NCBI GenBank assembly: GCA_963746805.1
Contig: CAVVCQ010000001.1
Location: 1,273,465-1,337,464, forward strand
Direction: 5' to 3'
DNA from: DATHTC01 sp963746805
GTDB lineage: Bacteria; Actinomycetota; Thermoleophilia; Gaiellales; Gaiellaceae
Length of the DNA: 64,000 bases
Shown here: positions 33,394-42,464 of the stretch, piece after piece
Layout of the letters: every line of letters starts with the position of its first letter
Position numbering within the stretch: the first letter of the stretch is position 1
Program-made: the position numbers and the translations under genes
The notes under the pieces: generated by a model
The model's database searches: none
What the model was told of the DNA's origin: nothing
The model's input: only the letters and a program-made list of their open reading frames with translations

Positions 33394-36250
33394 CTAGGTG
33401 AGCGCGGTGTCGGGGCGGGGCTCGGCGATCTCGGCGAGCCCGCGCTCTGCTGCCGTGGCGGGGTTGCCGGCGAGCGCGACGAAGAGGCTCTCGCGCGCCT
33501 GGTGCGGCCGTTGCATCGTCGACCACTCGAGGACCTCGCGGTACAGGCGATCCGCTTCGTCAGTGTTTCCGGACGCCGCGGCAATCCGAGCGAGGTGGAC
33601 ACGTGCCTGGGCCGCGACCAACGGCGCTTGGGCTGCCTCGGCTGTCGCAAGCGCCTGCCGCTGGAGCCCCTCGGCCTTGCGCAGATCGCCGTTCGCGAGA
33701 GCGATCGCTCCGAGTCCGGCGAGGGCGAACGCCGCGTGGTCGCCGAACCCGATTCGCCCGGCGAGCTCGAACGCGCGCCGGTACGCATCCACCGCGGCCG
33801 CGTCTTCCCCGCGTCCCTCGGCCGCCCACGCTTCGAGCAGCAGCACCGGCGCGCGAAACGCGTCGTACCCGACCGCGTCCGAGTGACGGCGGGCGACCGA
33901 GGCCGTCGCGGTGACGGTCGAGACGTCGCCGGCGTGCGCCGCACCGATTGCGCGAATGAGGCTGCTCGCTGCGATGCCCCAGTCGTCTCCAGCCGCCTCG
34001 AACGCGGCGCTCGCGTCGTCCGCCATCGTGGCAGCGCGTTCCACGTCGCCCGATTGCCCGAGGGCGAGCGCGAGCATCAGTTGCGCGAAGCCGCGCTGCC
34101 ATGGTGCCTCAGCGGTCGCGGCAAGCGAGACCGCACGTTCACCGGCCACGAGCGCGGGGCCGAGATCGAACTCTTCGGTTGCGACGTAGCAGAGGTCGGC
34201 GAGCTGCTCGATCCGCAATTCGACCGGAGCGTCATCGTCCGTGGCAGAGAGGGCGAGCTCGAGGAAGCGCCGTCCCTCGGAGACGCGGTCGGCCAGCGCG
34301 AAGTACCACCCCAACGTGCCGAGCCGAACCGCGACGGCAGGGTCGGGCGCGTCGCGTGCGTATGCCAGCGCAGCCCAGAGGTTGTCGTTCTCCAGCTCGA
34401 GGCGGCGTTCCCAGCGCAGCCATTCGGGCCCGCGCAGCTCGACGCGCGCCTCGTCGGCCAGTGCCGCGAAGTGTTCGGCGTGCGCGCCGCGGGACGGCGG
34501 CGAGCCCGCCGCTCTCGGCGAGCCGCTCGAGCACGTACTCGCGGACCGTGTCGAGCATGTCGTAGCGGGCGGCGCCGCCGGTGAACGAGGCCGACACGAT
34601 CGACTTGTCGACCAGCGCTGCAACGAGATACGCGACGGTCGCCTCGTTGAGGCCGTGCCTCGCTGCGAGCGCGACGAGCGACGGCAGGGACGCGCCGCCG
34701 CGGTGGACGGCCAGCTGCTGGAGCAGCGTCTTCTCGTCGGCGTGCAGGAGGTCGTAGCTCCATTCCACGAGCCCTTGCAGCGCGGTGCGGGCCGGATCCG
34801 AGGCCGGGCTGTCACGCAGGAGCGCCGCGCGCCGCTCGAGGATGGAGACGAGCTCCGCGAGACCGAGCACGTTCACGCGCGCGGCGGCGAGCTCGATCGC
34901 CAGCGGCAATCCGTCGACGCGCCGGACGATCTCGGCAGCGAGCGCGACGGCCTCGGCGTCCGGCTCGAATCCGGGTCGTGCCGCACGCGCACGCTCGAGG
35001 AAGAGCTCGACGGCCGCGGCCTCGAGCGGCGCCACGGGGAGTCTCACCTCGCCGGCGACGTGGAGCGCCTCGCGGCTCGTCGCCAGGATCCGGGCCTGGG
35101 GACACTCCGCGAGGACCGTCGACGCGATCCGCGCTGCCTCGTCGAGCACGTGCTCGCACGCGTCGAGGACGAGGAGAGCCGCTGCGTGGCGAAGCCGTGA
35201 AGTCGCGCGCGCGAGCGGATCGGAGCCGCGAACGTCGACGGCGTGTGCGAGGAGGCGGACGGCGTCGTCCGCGCCGCCCGCCCGCGCGAAGTCGACGAGC
35301 CAGATGCCGTCCGGGAACTCGGCCTCGAGGGAACGCGCAGCCTCGACGGCGAGCCGGCTCTTGCCGACGCCGGGCGCGCCGGTGAGCGTCACGAGACGGT
35401 GCTCGTGCAGAACGCCCGCGACCTGGGCGAGCTCGTCCTCGCGCCCGACGAACGACGTCGAAGTCGCGGGGAGATTGCCGCGGCGCCTGCGGTCGACGGG
35501 GACGGTGGCGATCGCCGGGTCGTGCGCGAGGATCGCCTCCTGGAGCCGCCGGAGCTCCGGCCCCGGCTCGAGCCCCAGCTCGTCGGCGAGCACGCGCCGG
35601 GCCTCCTGGAACGTCTCGAGCGCGTCGGCCTGGCGGCCGCTGCGGTAGAGCGCCAGCATCAGCTGCCCCCAGAGCCGCTCGCGGAAGGGGTTGTCCTCGA
35701 GCGCCGAACGGAGCGCCGGCGTGAGCTCGCGATGCTCGCCGAGCGCGAGCCTGACCTCGAAGTCCTCCTCGAGCGCGTCGACGTGCAGCGTCTCGAGCCG
35801 GCGTGCCTCGGCGCTGAACCACGCCGCGCCGGTCAGACCCTGCAGCGCCGGCCCGCGCCAGAGGGCCAGCGCCGACGCGACCGCGTCAGCCGCGGCAGGG
35901 ACGTCGCCGTCGCGCAGCGCCGAGCGCGTCTCCGCGAGCAGCTCCTCGAACCGCACAGCGTCGACGCGCGCTTCCTTGAGGGCGTACCCGTCGGCCGAGC
36001 CGACGATCGACCCCTCTCCCAGCGCCGCGCGGAGACGGGCGATGTGATGATGGAGCGCGTTCCGCGGTGCGGCCGGGAGCTCCTCGCCCCACAGGCCGTC
36101 GACGAGTCCGTCGACGTCGACGACGCGGCCGTTCCGGAGCGCGAGCATCGCCAGCAGCGCTTGACGCTTCGAGCCGCCCACGTCCGCGGGCGTCCCGCCC
36201 GCGAGAACCTCGAACGGGCCGAGAAGCCGGATCTCAAGGAGTTCGCTCAT
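33394..36250 (-). pseudogene. AfsR/SARP-type regulator: wHTH-BTAD, NTPase and TPR domains, one frameshift
   Basis: From ATG 36250: an OmpR-type winged helix (EIRLLGPFEVLAGG...LVDGLWGEELPAAPRNALHHHIARLRAALG), a BTAD helical domain (to about residue 250), an NTPase domain (TLTGAPGVGKSRLAVEAA P-loop; LLVLDACEHVLDEAARI; GLPLAIELAAARV) and a helical region. Near 34497 one base shifts the frame; the remainder, HAEHFAALADEARVELRGPEW onward, is TPR-like repeats to 33394. The intact protein would be about 950 residues. Such proteins are ATP-gated activators that bind tandem heptamers 11 bp apart. It adjoins box 2 and is one of two candidate readers of the TGGCAG boxes. Confidence 0.8.
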
Positions 36251-36314
36251 CGACGGCTCGGCGGTCTGCACGGATGAGTCTCGCAGGCTGGAATGCGCCG
36301 GTGAAGCCCCGCGC

Positions 36315-36508
36315 CTCGAGCGCCGTTACGTCGCCCTCGTCACGCTCCTGTCGGTCGCAGTCGTCGGCGTGCTGTTCGGCGGATTGGCGGTTATCCTCGC
36401 GGTCCCCTTCACTTCGGCGGTTGCCAGCTCATGGACGTCCTCGTGCTCGGTCACAAGCCACCCACCGACCCGCCGCGCCGGTCGCTCCGGTTCCGTCGCT
36501 CCGGATGA
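36315..36508 (+). pseudogene. C-terminal remnant of an AI-2E-family transporter
   Basis: LERRYVALVTLLSVAVVGVLFGGLAVILAVPFTSAVA is the last pair of AI-2E helices. A shift at about 36425 leads to LMDVLVLGHKPPTDPPRRSL and a TGA at 36506-36508, which overlaps the lipid kinase ATG. No N-terminal part exists between here and the divergent regulator. So an AI-2E gene once coupled to the lipid kinase was cut away, leaving its end. Confidence 0.6.
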
Positions 36509-37395
36509 CGCATTCCAGCTGGCACGCCGCGGACCGGCCGCGGCGGCCCGTGTTGTTCGTCAATCCAAAGTCCGGCGGCGGCAAGGCGACGCGCGTCGGG
36601 CTCGCCGAGCGGGCGCGCGAGCGCGGCATCGAGGTGATCGTTCTGCGCCGAGACGACAACCTGGCAGCGCTGGTCGACGAGGCTGTGGCGGACGGCGTGG
36701 ACGCGCTCGGGGTCGCCGGCGGCGACGGATCGCTCGCCGTCGTCGCTACAGCAGCCGTTCCACACGGGCTTTCTTTCGTCTGCGTCCCCGCCGGCACCCG
36801 TAACCACTTCGCGCTCGACCTCGGCATCGATCGCGACGATCTGATCGGGTCGCTCGACGCGTTCACCAACGGCGTCGAGCGCCGGATCGACGTGGCGGAG
36901 GTGAACGGCCGCGTCTTCCTCAACAACGTCTCTCTCGGGATCTACGGCGAGGCCGTTCGGCAGCCGACGTACCGCGACGCGAAGGCCCGCACGCTGCTCG
37001 AGACGGCGGCGGAAGTACTCGGTCCGAGTGCGGCCGCAGCCGACCTCCAGCTCGCGGACGACCGCGGCGACGCGCATCGCAACCCGTCCGTCGTGCTCGT
37101 GTCGAACAACCCCTATGCGCTCGACCCGCCGCACGCACCCGGCACCCGGCCCACACTCGACAGCGGGCGGCTCGGGGTGATCGTCCTCGACGCGCCAGGC
37201 CCCGCCCGCAGTCCGGGGCGAGCGTGGACCGCGACGCGTCTCGAGGTGACCGCCCCCGCGCCGCTCCACGCCGGAGTCGACGGCGAGGCGGTCGATCTCA
37301 CTCCGCCGCTCCGGTTCGTCATCCGGCACAACGCACTTCGAGTGAGGGTCCCGTCGAGTCGCGCCGCCACGTCCCCGCTTGCCAAGCTCCCGTGA
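36505..37395 (+). CDS. Diacylglycerol-kinase-type lipid kinase
   Basis: 296 residues from ATG 36505, coupled (ATGA) to the AI-2E remnant. DAGK catalytic domain: PVLFVNPKSGGGKATR near the start, GVAGGDGSLAVVATAAVPHG (nucleotide loop), FVCVPAGTRNHFALDLGI, then a beta-sandwich C-terminal domain (EVNGRVFLNNVSLGIYGEAV). Soluble and membrane-associating; phosphorylates diacylglycerol, sphingoid or similar lipids (YegS/BmrU group). A strong hairpin follows the stop. Confidence 0.88.
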   Translation: MTHSSWHAADRPRRPVLFVNPKSGGGKATRVGLAERARERGIEVIVLRRDDNLAALVDEAVADGVDALGVAGGDGSLAVVATAAVPHGLSFVCVPAGTRNHFALDLGIDRDDLIGSLDAFTNGVERRIDVAEVNGRVFLNNVSLGIYGEAVRQPTYRDAKARTLLETAAEVLGPSAAAADLQLADDRGDAHRNPSVVLVSNNPYALDPPHAPGTRPTLDSGRLGVIVLDAPGPARSPGRAWTATRLEVTAPAPLHAGVDGEAVDLTPPLRFVIRHNALRVRVPSSRAATSPLAKLP

Positions 37396-37402
37396 AGGTC
37401 GA

Positions 37403-37432
37403 AAGCCCGCCGACCTCTCGGTCGGCGGGCTT
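37403..37432. terminator. Bidirectional terminator
   Basis: AAGCCCGCCGAC-CTCTCG-GTCGGCGGGCTT, a perfect 12-bp stem, between the lipid kinase (+) and the DUF1269 gene (-), which converge. Confidence 0.85.
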
Positions 37433-37456
37433 CGACCGGCAGACGGCGCCGCGTCG

Positions 37457-38062
37457 TCAGGAGACCTGCAGCTTCTCCTTCAGCTTGCCCACGCGCTCCT
37501 CGACACCTGCGTGGATCTCGGTCTTGCGCTGCTCGCGCAGGGTTCGCCGCGCCTCACGCGCAGCCGCGTCGGCGGCCTCCTCGGCCGCCTCGAGCTCGCC
37601 CATCACCTCCGCGGTCGACCGGCGGGTCACCTCCCCGCCCAGCTTGGACATCTCCGCGTCGATGACCTCGACCGCGGGCTCCTCCACTTGCGCGATCACG
37701 GCGGTCGAGTCCGGCGGAATCGCCCTACCGAGAACCGTGAGCGCCTCGTCGGAGGTGACTGCGCGATCCACGTCGAACGCGCCGCCCATCAGGGCGCCGG
37801 CGCCCCAGCCGACCAGAGCACCGACCGGCCCCCCGAGCACGCCGATGAGCATCCCGATCAGCGAGCCGCTCGCCGTGCCGACGGGACCGATGTTGTCGGC
37901 GCTCTCCGGGATGCGCAGCTCGCCCTGCGGCGTGCGCTCCACGATCGCCGCGGACTCCAGACCGATGCGACCCTCAGCGTCGCGATCCTTCAGCACGCTC
38001 AGCGCCTGGTAGGCCTTGCTCGGCTCCGTGAACCGAACGACCACCACGTTTTCCTGAGCCAT
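37457..38062 (-). CDS. DUF1269-family membrane-associated protein
   Basis: 201 residues. N-terminal ferredoxin-like domain (ENVVVVRFTEPSKAYQALSVLKDRDAEGRIGLESAAIVERTP), a Gly-rich membrane loop (GSLIGMLIGVLGGPVGALVGWGAGALMGG), then IPPDSTAVIAQVEE and a C-terminal coiled coil of about 55 residues. The family's function is unknown; it is stress-associated in actinobacteria. A TGGCAG box lies 51 bp upstream. Its promoter and first 14 codons have a truncated relative at 54625-54794. Confidence 0.85.
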   Translation of the reverse strand: MAQENVVVVRFTEPSKAYQALSVLKDRDAEGRIGLESAAIVERTPQGELRIPESADNIGPVGTASGSLIGMLIGVLGGPVGALVGWGAGALMGGAFDVDRAVTSDEALTVLGRAIPPDSTAVIAQVEEPAVEVIDAEMSKLGGEVTRRSTAEVMGELEAAEEAADAAAREARRTLREQRKTEIHAGVEERVGKLKEKLQVS

Positions 38063-38113
38063 TGCCACTCCTTTCAGTCGAACATCGATGACGACCGCAA
38101 TCTGTCGCGCATC

Positions 38114-38152
38114 GCTGCCAAACCGATGCCAGACCGCGCCGTGCCGCTGCCA
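38114..38152 (-). promoter_or_regulatory. TGGCAG box 3 (DUF1269)
   Basis: On the coding strand: TGGCAGC, 21 bp later TGGCATC, 11 bp later TGGCAGC, ending 51 bp before ATG 38062. Downstream it continues GATGCGCGACAG and TGCGGTCGTCA, shared with boxes 4 and 7. Confidence 0.7.
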
Positions 38153-38398
38153 TGGCGGTCGCGCACGAGCGAAGCCCACAGGAGCAGACGCCGGCGGAAC
38201 GCTCCGGCTCGAGGTGACGGCGGGGAACGCCGACGGCACTCGCGCCGCACGCTCACCCGCCGCTTGTGCGCCGGCGCTTCCGCTGCGCCGTCGTGCGCCG
38301 GCTGCACGAGGGCGGCGCCTGAGGCGTCAACACGCGCCGATCGTCGCGACGCAGCGCGTTAGAATCGCGGCCGGGTCGTGTCGAGGAGGAAGGGGCGT

Positions 38399-40486
38399 GT
38401 GGCACCCCCCACGAGCGTCGTTGTCGGGCTGCAGGAGCAGCATGGTGCGCTTCGACGCGTGACGCGGCTGATCACGCGACAAGCAGAGCTCGAAACCGTC
38501 TTCGACACGGTCGTGTCCGAGGTCGCGGGCGTCCTCGATGCGAACACGTGGCTATTGCGTGACGACTCGGATGGACGGACGACGGTGCTCGCGTCGTTGG
38601 GCGACTCGGCGTTTCCGAAGGGCAGCCGCTGGCCGCACGAGGGCTCGGGTCCGCTCCGATCGTCGCTGACGTCACCGGTCGTGGTCGAAGGCGTGACGTG
38701 GGGTGCGCTCTGCGCCCAACCTCGGGAGCTTTCGCGGGCGGACGCAGAAGCCTGCCTCGAGGACTTCGCCGAGCTCGTCTCGGTGGCCGTTGCGAACGCG
38801 TCGGCGCGGGCGGCGCTGCGACGGCTGGCCGGGGAGCAGGCGGCCTCGAGGCACGTCGCCACCCTCGTGGCCGCGGGCTCGTCGCCGAGCGACCTGTTCG
38901 CCGCCGTCGCGCGCGCCGTCGCCCAGGCGATCGACGTAGACGCGATCTCGGTCGAGCGGATCGACGCGGACCGGTCGGCCACCGTCATAGCCTCGCTGGA
39001 CGCGCCGATGTTCCCGATTGGCAGCCGCTGGCCGCTCGACGAGCCCGGCCTGCACGCGTCGGTCATCGCCTCTGGGCGGCCGGTGCGCATCGACGACGTC
39101 TCTGTCCTCGGCGGGCGGGCGGGAACCGCCGTGCAGGACTCGGCGATCCGGTCGATCGTCGCTGCGCCGATCGTCGTCGACGGGGCGGTGTGGGGACTGA
39201 TGTGGGTGGGCGGCAACCGCGCGGAGCCCCTTGCGGCCGCTGCGGAAACGCGTCTGCGGGACTTCGCCGAACTCGCTGCCGTCGCCGTCGCCAATGCGCA
39301 TTCTCGACACCAGCTGCGGCGGCTGGCCGATTCGGAGGCGTCGCTTCGGCGTGTCGCGACGCTCGCGGCGGAAGGGGCCACGCCGAGGGAGCTGCTCGCC
39401 GCGGTCGCCGACGAGGCTGCCCGGCTCCTGGGCGGCGCGCCCGTCGCGGTCGTGAGCTACGACCCCGGCGACTCGTTCCAGGTCGTGGCCGCGCACAACG
39501 ACCCGGTATTCGAGGTCGGCAGCAGCTGGCCGGTGGAGGAATCGAGCCTCGCGGCCCTCGTGCGCGAGGCCAGAGCGCCGGTCCGGATCGACGAGTCCGC
39601 CGACAGCCGCGGGATCGTCGCGGAGGCCGTGCGCGCGGCCGGCCTCGCGTCGGCCATCGGCGCGCCGATCGTCGTGGACGGCGAGGTCTGGGGGATGGTC
39701 ATGGTCGGTCTCCGGCAAAAGCGCGCGGAGTTGCCGCTCTTCACGGGCTGGTACACGAGCCGAATGCTCTCGTCCTCGGTGTCGGGTGAAGAGATCGAGT
39801 CCCGGCTGGCGTCGTTCACCGAGCTGGTCGGCACCGCGATCTCGCGCGCGCAGGCGCAGGCCGAGCTGATCGCGTCTCGTGCCCGGATCGTCGAGGCGGG
39901 AGACGAAGCGAGGCGGAGGATCGAGCGTGACCTGCACGACGGCACACAGCAGCGACTGGTCGCCCTGGCGCTCCATCTTCAGCGGCTCCGCGCCGACGTG
40001 CCGGTGGCGGAGCGGGCCACCCAGGAAGGGCTCGAACACGTCGAACGCGAGCTCAAGTCGGTGATCGAAGAGGTGCAGGAGTTCTCCCGCGGCGTCCACC
40101 CGGCGCAGCTGGCAGTCGGCGGGCTTCGTCCGTCGCTGCGCGCGCTCGCCCGCCGGTCGCCGATCCCCGTCGACGTGAGCGTCGACGTCCCTGAGCGGCC
40201 GCCGGAATCCGTCGAGACCGCTCTGTACTACGTCGTCTCCGAGGCGCTTGCGAACGCGATCAAGCACTCGCGGGCGAAGGCGGTCTCGGTGACGGTCGTC
40301 GGCGATTCGCGCTCGGTTCGAGCAACCGTGGCAGACGACGGTGTGGGCGGAGCCGAGCCCGGGGCGGGTTCCGGGCTGACGGGGCTGAGCGATCGGGTGG
40401 ACGCGCTGGCCGGGTCCTTCAGCGTCGTCAGTCCGCGCGGCGGCGGGACGACCATCTCCGTCGACCTCCCGGTCGCGGCGGATTGA
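38399..40486 (+). CDS. Cytoplasmic triple-GAF histidine kinase (NarL-system type)
   Basis: 695 residues from GTG 38399; the AGGAGGAAGGGG just before it decides against the in-frame GTG at 38378. Three GAF domains in tandem (roughly residues 10-140, 150-310, 320-485), the later two ending in a VVDGxVWGxMxVG strand. Then a HisKA_3 dimer helix with His513 in RRIERDLHDGTQQRLVALALHL, and an HATPase (YYVVSEALANAIKHSRA, DDGVGG, GSGLTGLSDRV). No membrane segment, so it senses internal signals. First gene of a three-gene operon joined by overlapping stop/start codons. Confidence 0.92.
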   Translation: MAPPTSVVVGLQEQHGALRRVTRLITRQAELETVFDTVVSEVAGVLDANTWLLRDDSDGRTTVLASLGDSAFPKGSRWPHEGSGPLRSSLTSPVVVEGVTWGALCAQPRELSRADAEACLEDFAELVSVAVANASARAALRRLAGEQAASRHVATLVAAGSSPSDLFAAVARAVAQAIDVDAISVERIDADRSATVIASLDAPMFPIGSRWPLDEPGLHASVIASGRPVRIDDVSVLGGRAGTAVQDSAIRSIVAAPIVVDGAVWGLMWVGGNRAEPLAAAAETRLRDFAELAAVAVANAHSRHQLRRLADSEASLRRVATLAAEGATPRELLAAVADEAARLLGGAPVAVVSYDPGDSFQVVAAHNDPVFEVGSSWPVEESSLAALVREARAPVRIDESADSRGIVAEAVRAAGLASAIGAPIVVDGEVWGMVMVGLRQKRAELPLFTGWYTSRMLSSSVSGEEIESRLASFTELVGTAISRAQAQAELIASRARIVEAGDEARRRIERDLHDGTQQRLVALALHLQRLRADVPVAERATQEGLEHVERELKSVIEEVQEFSRGVHPAQLAVGGLRPSLRALARRSPIPVDVSVDVPERPPESVETALYYVVSEALANAIKHSRAKAVSVTVVGDSRSVRATVADDGVGGAEPGAGSGLTGLSDRVDALAGSFSVVSPRGGGTTISVDLPVAAD

Positions 40487-41337
40487 TGAGCCCGCACCCC
40501 GCCGGCCGGTTCGGCGTTCTCGTCCCGGTCGTCTTCGACGAGTACTTCGCGCGAATCGTCCACGGGGTCGCCGATGCGGCCTATGAGCACCGCCTCCACC
40601 TCATGCTATGGCCGACGCGTCACGATCACGCCCGCGAGGTCGCGCTGCTCGACGAGCTCCGCAACGCGACAGACGGTGCGATCCTCATCCTCCCGGAGCA
40701 CTCGAGCGACGAGCTCGTCGAAGCCCTCTCCGACGGCTACCCGGTGGTGGTCGTCGATCCGCTCGCACCTCTCGACGCCCGGATCCCGTCGGTTTCTGCG
40801 GCGCACGCGGCCGGTGCCGAGCAGGCGATGCAGCACCTGCTCGAGCTTGGTCACCGCCGCATCGCGGCGATCACTGGCCCGCCGGGGTGGGTGGCGAGCG
40901 AGGAGCGACGGCGGGCCTACCGCGCCGCGCTCGCGGCCGCCGGGATTCCGTTCGACGCCGCGCTCGAGCTGGAGGCGGACTTCGACTTCGAGCCGGGAAC
41001 GCAGGCGGCGGCCGTCCTGCTCGACCTCGACCCGCCGCCGACGGCGATCTTTGCGTTCAGCGACATGATCGCGGTAGGAGCGATGCGAGCAGCGCGAGCG
41101 CGTGGCATCGGGATCCCGGACGAGCTGTCCATCGTCGGCTTCGACGACAGCGCCTACGCGACGGTCGTCCATCCTGCGCTCACGACCGTGCGACAGCCGC
41201 TCGCCGAGATGGGCGTGACGGCCGTCGACCTCCTCGTGCGCTTGATGCGAGAGGAGGCCGTCGACACACTGCACCTGGAGCCGTTCACGCGGCTCATCGT
41301 GCGTGAGACGACGGCGAGGCCGCGCCTCGGCGGATAA
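40486..41337 (+). CDS. LacI-like periplasmic-binding-fold sensor lacking the DNA-binding domain
   Basis: 283 residues from ATG 40486, whose A is the last base of the kinase stop. It begins directly with the ligand-binding fold of LacI/GalR proteins (GRFGVLVPVVFDEYFARIVHGVADAAYEH), with LELGHRRIAAITGPPGW, FAFSDMIAVGAMRAARARGIGIPDELSIVGFDD and TTVRQPLAEMG, all LacI hallmarks. The N-terminal HTH and hinge helix are absent, and there is no signal peptide. So it is a cytoplasmic sugar-sensor-like protein placed between a kinase and its regulator, likely to modulate the kinase by binding a small molecule. Its stop overlaps the next start. Confidence 0.85.
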   Translation: MSPHPAGRFGVLVPVVFDEYFARIVHGVADAAYEHRLHLMLWPTRHDHAREVALLDELRNATDGAILILPEHSSDELVEALSDGYPVVVVDPLAPLDARIPSVSAAHAAGAEQAMQHLLELGHRRIAAITGPPGWVASEERRRAYRAALAAAGIPFDAALELEADFDFEPGTQAAAVLLDLDPPPTAIFAFSDMIAVGAMRAARARGIGIPDELSIVGFDDSAYATVVHPALTTVRQPLAEMGVTAVDLLVRLMREEAVDTLHLEPFTRLIVRETTARPRLGG

Positions 41338-42026
41338 TGGCCGCGGTGGAAGCGGGAGCAGACGGAAAGGCGGCGACACGCGGTCGCGTCGTCATCGCCG
41401 ACGACGACGTCCTGTTGCGCGAGGGTCTGGCGAGCCTGCTCGAACGGTCCGGATTCGACGTCGTCGGCCAGGCGGGCAGCGGGGCTGAGCTGCTCGAGAT
41501 CGTCCGCGAGCGCAAGCCGGACCTGGCCATCGTCGATATCAGGATGCCGCCGACGCACACGACCGAGGGCCTCGACGCCGCCCGCGCGATCCGCGATGAG
41601 ATCCCCGAGACGGCGATCCTCGTGCTTTCGGCGCACGTCGACGTCGAGCAGGCGATGGACCTGCTCGCGAGCGGCGAGCGCAGCGGCTACCTCTTGAAGA
41701 GCCGCGTCACGGACGTGGACCAGTTCCTCGAGACGCTCGACCGCATCCTGAAGGGCAGCTCGGCCGTCGACCCGGCGCTCGTGCAAGAGCTCGTCGCTGC
41801 GCGCCGCGTCCGCGATCCACTGGCCGACCTCAGCCCGCGCGAGCGCGAGGTGCTCGAGCTGATGGCTGAAGGCCGCTCCAACTCTGGCATCGCCCACCGC
41901 CTCTGGGTCACCGAGGGCACCGTCGAGAAGCACGTGCACAGCATCCTCGGCAAGCTGCGGCTGCCCGAGGCCGCCGAGGATCATCGCCGCGTCCTCGCGG
42001 TGATCACGTTCCTCGACTCCCGCTAG
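41337..42026 (+). CDS. NarL/LuxR-family response regulator
   Basis: 229 residues, starting at ATG 41337 inside the TAATG overlap. Receiver domain with acidic pocket IADDD, phosphoacceptor Asp67 in LAIVDIRMPP, Ser in VLSAH and Lys in YLLKSR. C-terminal LuxR-type HTH: LSPREREVLELMAEGRSNSGIAHRLWVTEGTVEKHVHSILGKL. The natural partner of the kinase upstream. Confidence 0.92.
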   Translation: MAAVEAGADGKAATRGRVVIADDDVLLREGLASLLERSGFDVVGQAGSGAELLEIVRERKPDLAIVDIRMPPTHTTEGLDAARAIRDEIPETAILVLSAHVDVEQAMDLLASGERSGYLLKSRVTDVDQFLETLDRILKGSSAVDPALVQELVAARRVRDPLADLSPREREVLELMAEGRSNSGIAHRLWVTEGTVEKHVHSILGKLRLPEAAEDHRRVLAVITFLDSR

Positions 42027-42388
42027 GAGGCGCTCTCCACGAGCCGGCCGATCGCGCTCCGGGACAGCTCGGACTTCGGCACGAATCCCGCGACGGGTGC
42101 CTCTTCGATCAAGTCGGCGAAGTCGCCCTCGGCATGCGTTGAAATGAGGATCACGTTCAGCGCCCCCTCCTCCGCCTCGACGAGTCGGCGCGCGACCTCG
42201 AAGCCGCTCTCGGATCCGAGCGAGATGTCCACCAGCGCGACGTCGGGCTCCAGCTCCCGCGCGCGCTCGAGCGCCTCGCGCATGTTCGAGGCGAAGCCGA
42301 CGACCACGAGCCCCTGACGCCGCAGCAGCGCGGCAGCCTCCTCGAGGAAGGAGGCGTTGTCGTCGACGATCAGGCAGCGGAGCGGCAC
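42023..42388 (-). CDS. Single-domain response regulator (receiver only)
   Basis: 121 residues, a complete receiver with nothing attached: Asp9-Asp10, phosphoacceptor Asp54 in ALVDISLGSE, Ser83/Thr84 and Lys105. It converges on the NarL-type regulator with a 4-bp overlap of stop codons. It could act as a phosphate sink for the triple-GAF kinase or work with a kinase elsewhere. Confidence 0.88.
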   Translation of the reverse strand: MPLRCLIVDDNASFLEEAAALLRRQGLVVVGFASNMREALERARELEPDVALVDISLGSESGFEVARRLVEAEEGALNVILISTHAEGDFADLIEEAPVAGFVPKSELSRSAIGRLVESAS

Positions 42389-42464
42389 TCACCCAGCGTG
42401 ACACACGTCGCCGCATCACCGCATTGCAGCTAGCAGGAATCGCGGCGCAGAGCCGGTGACGCGC

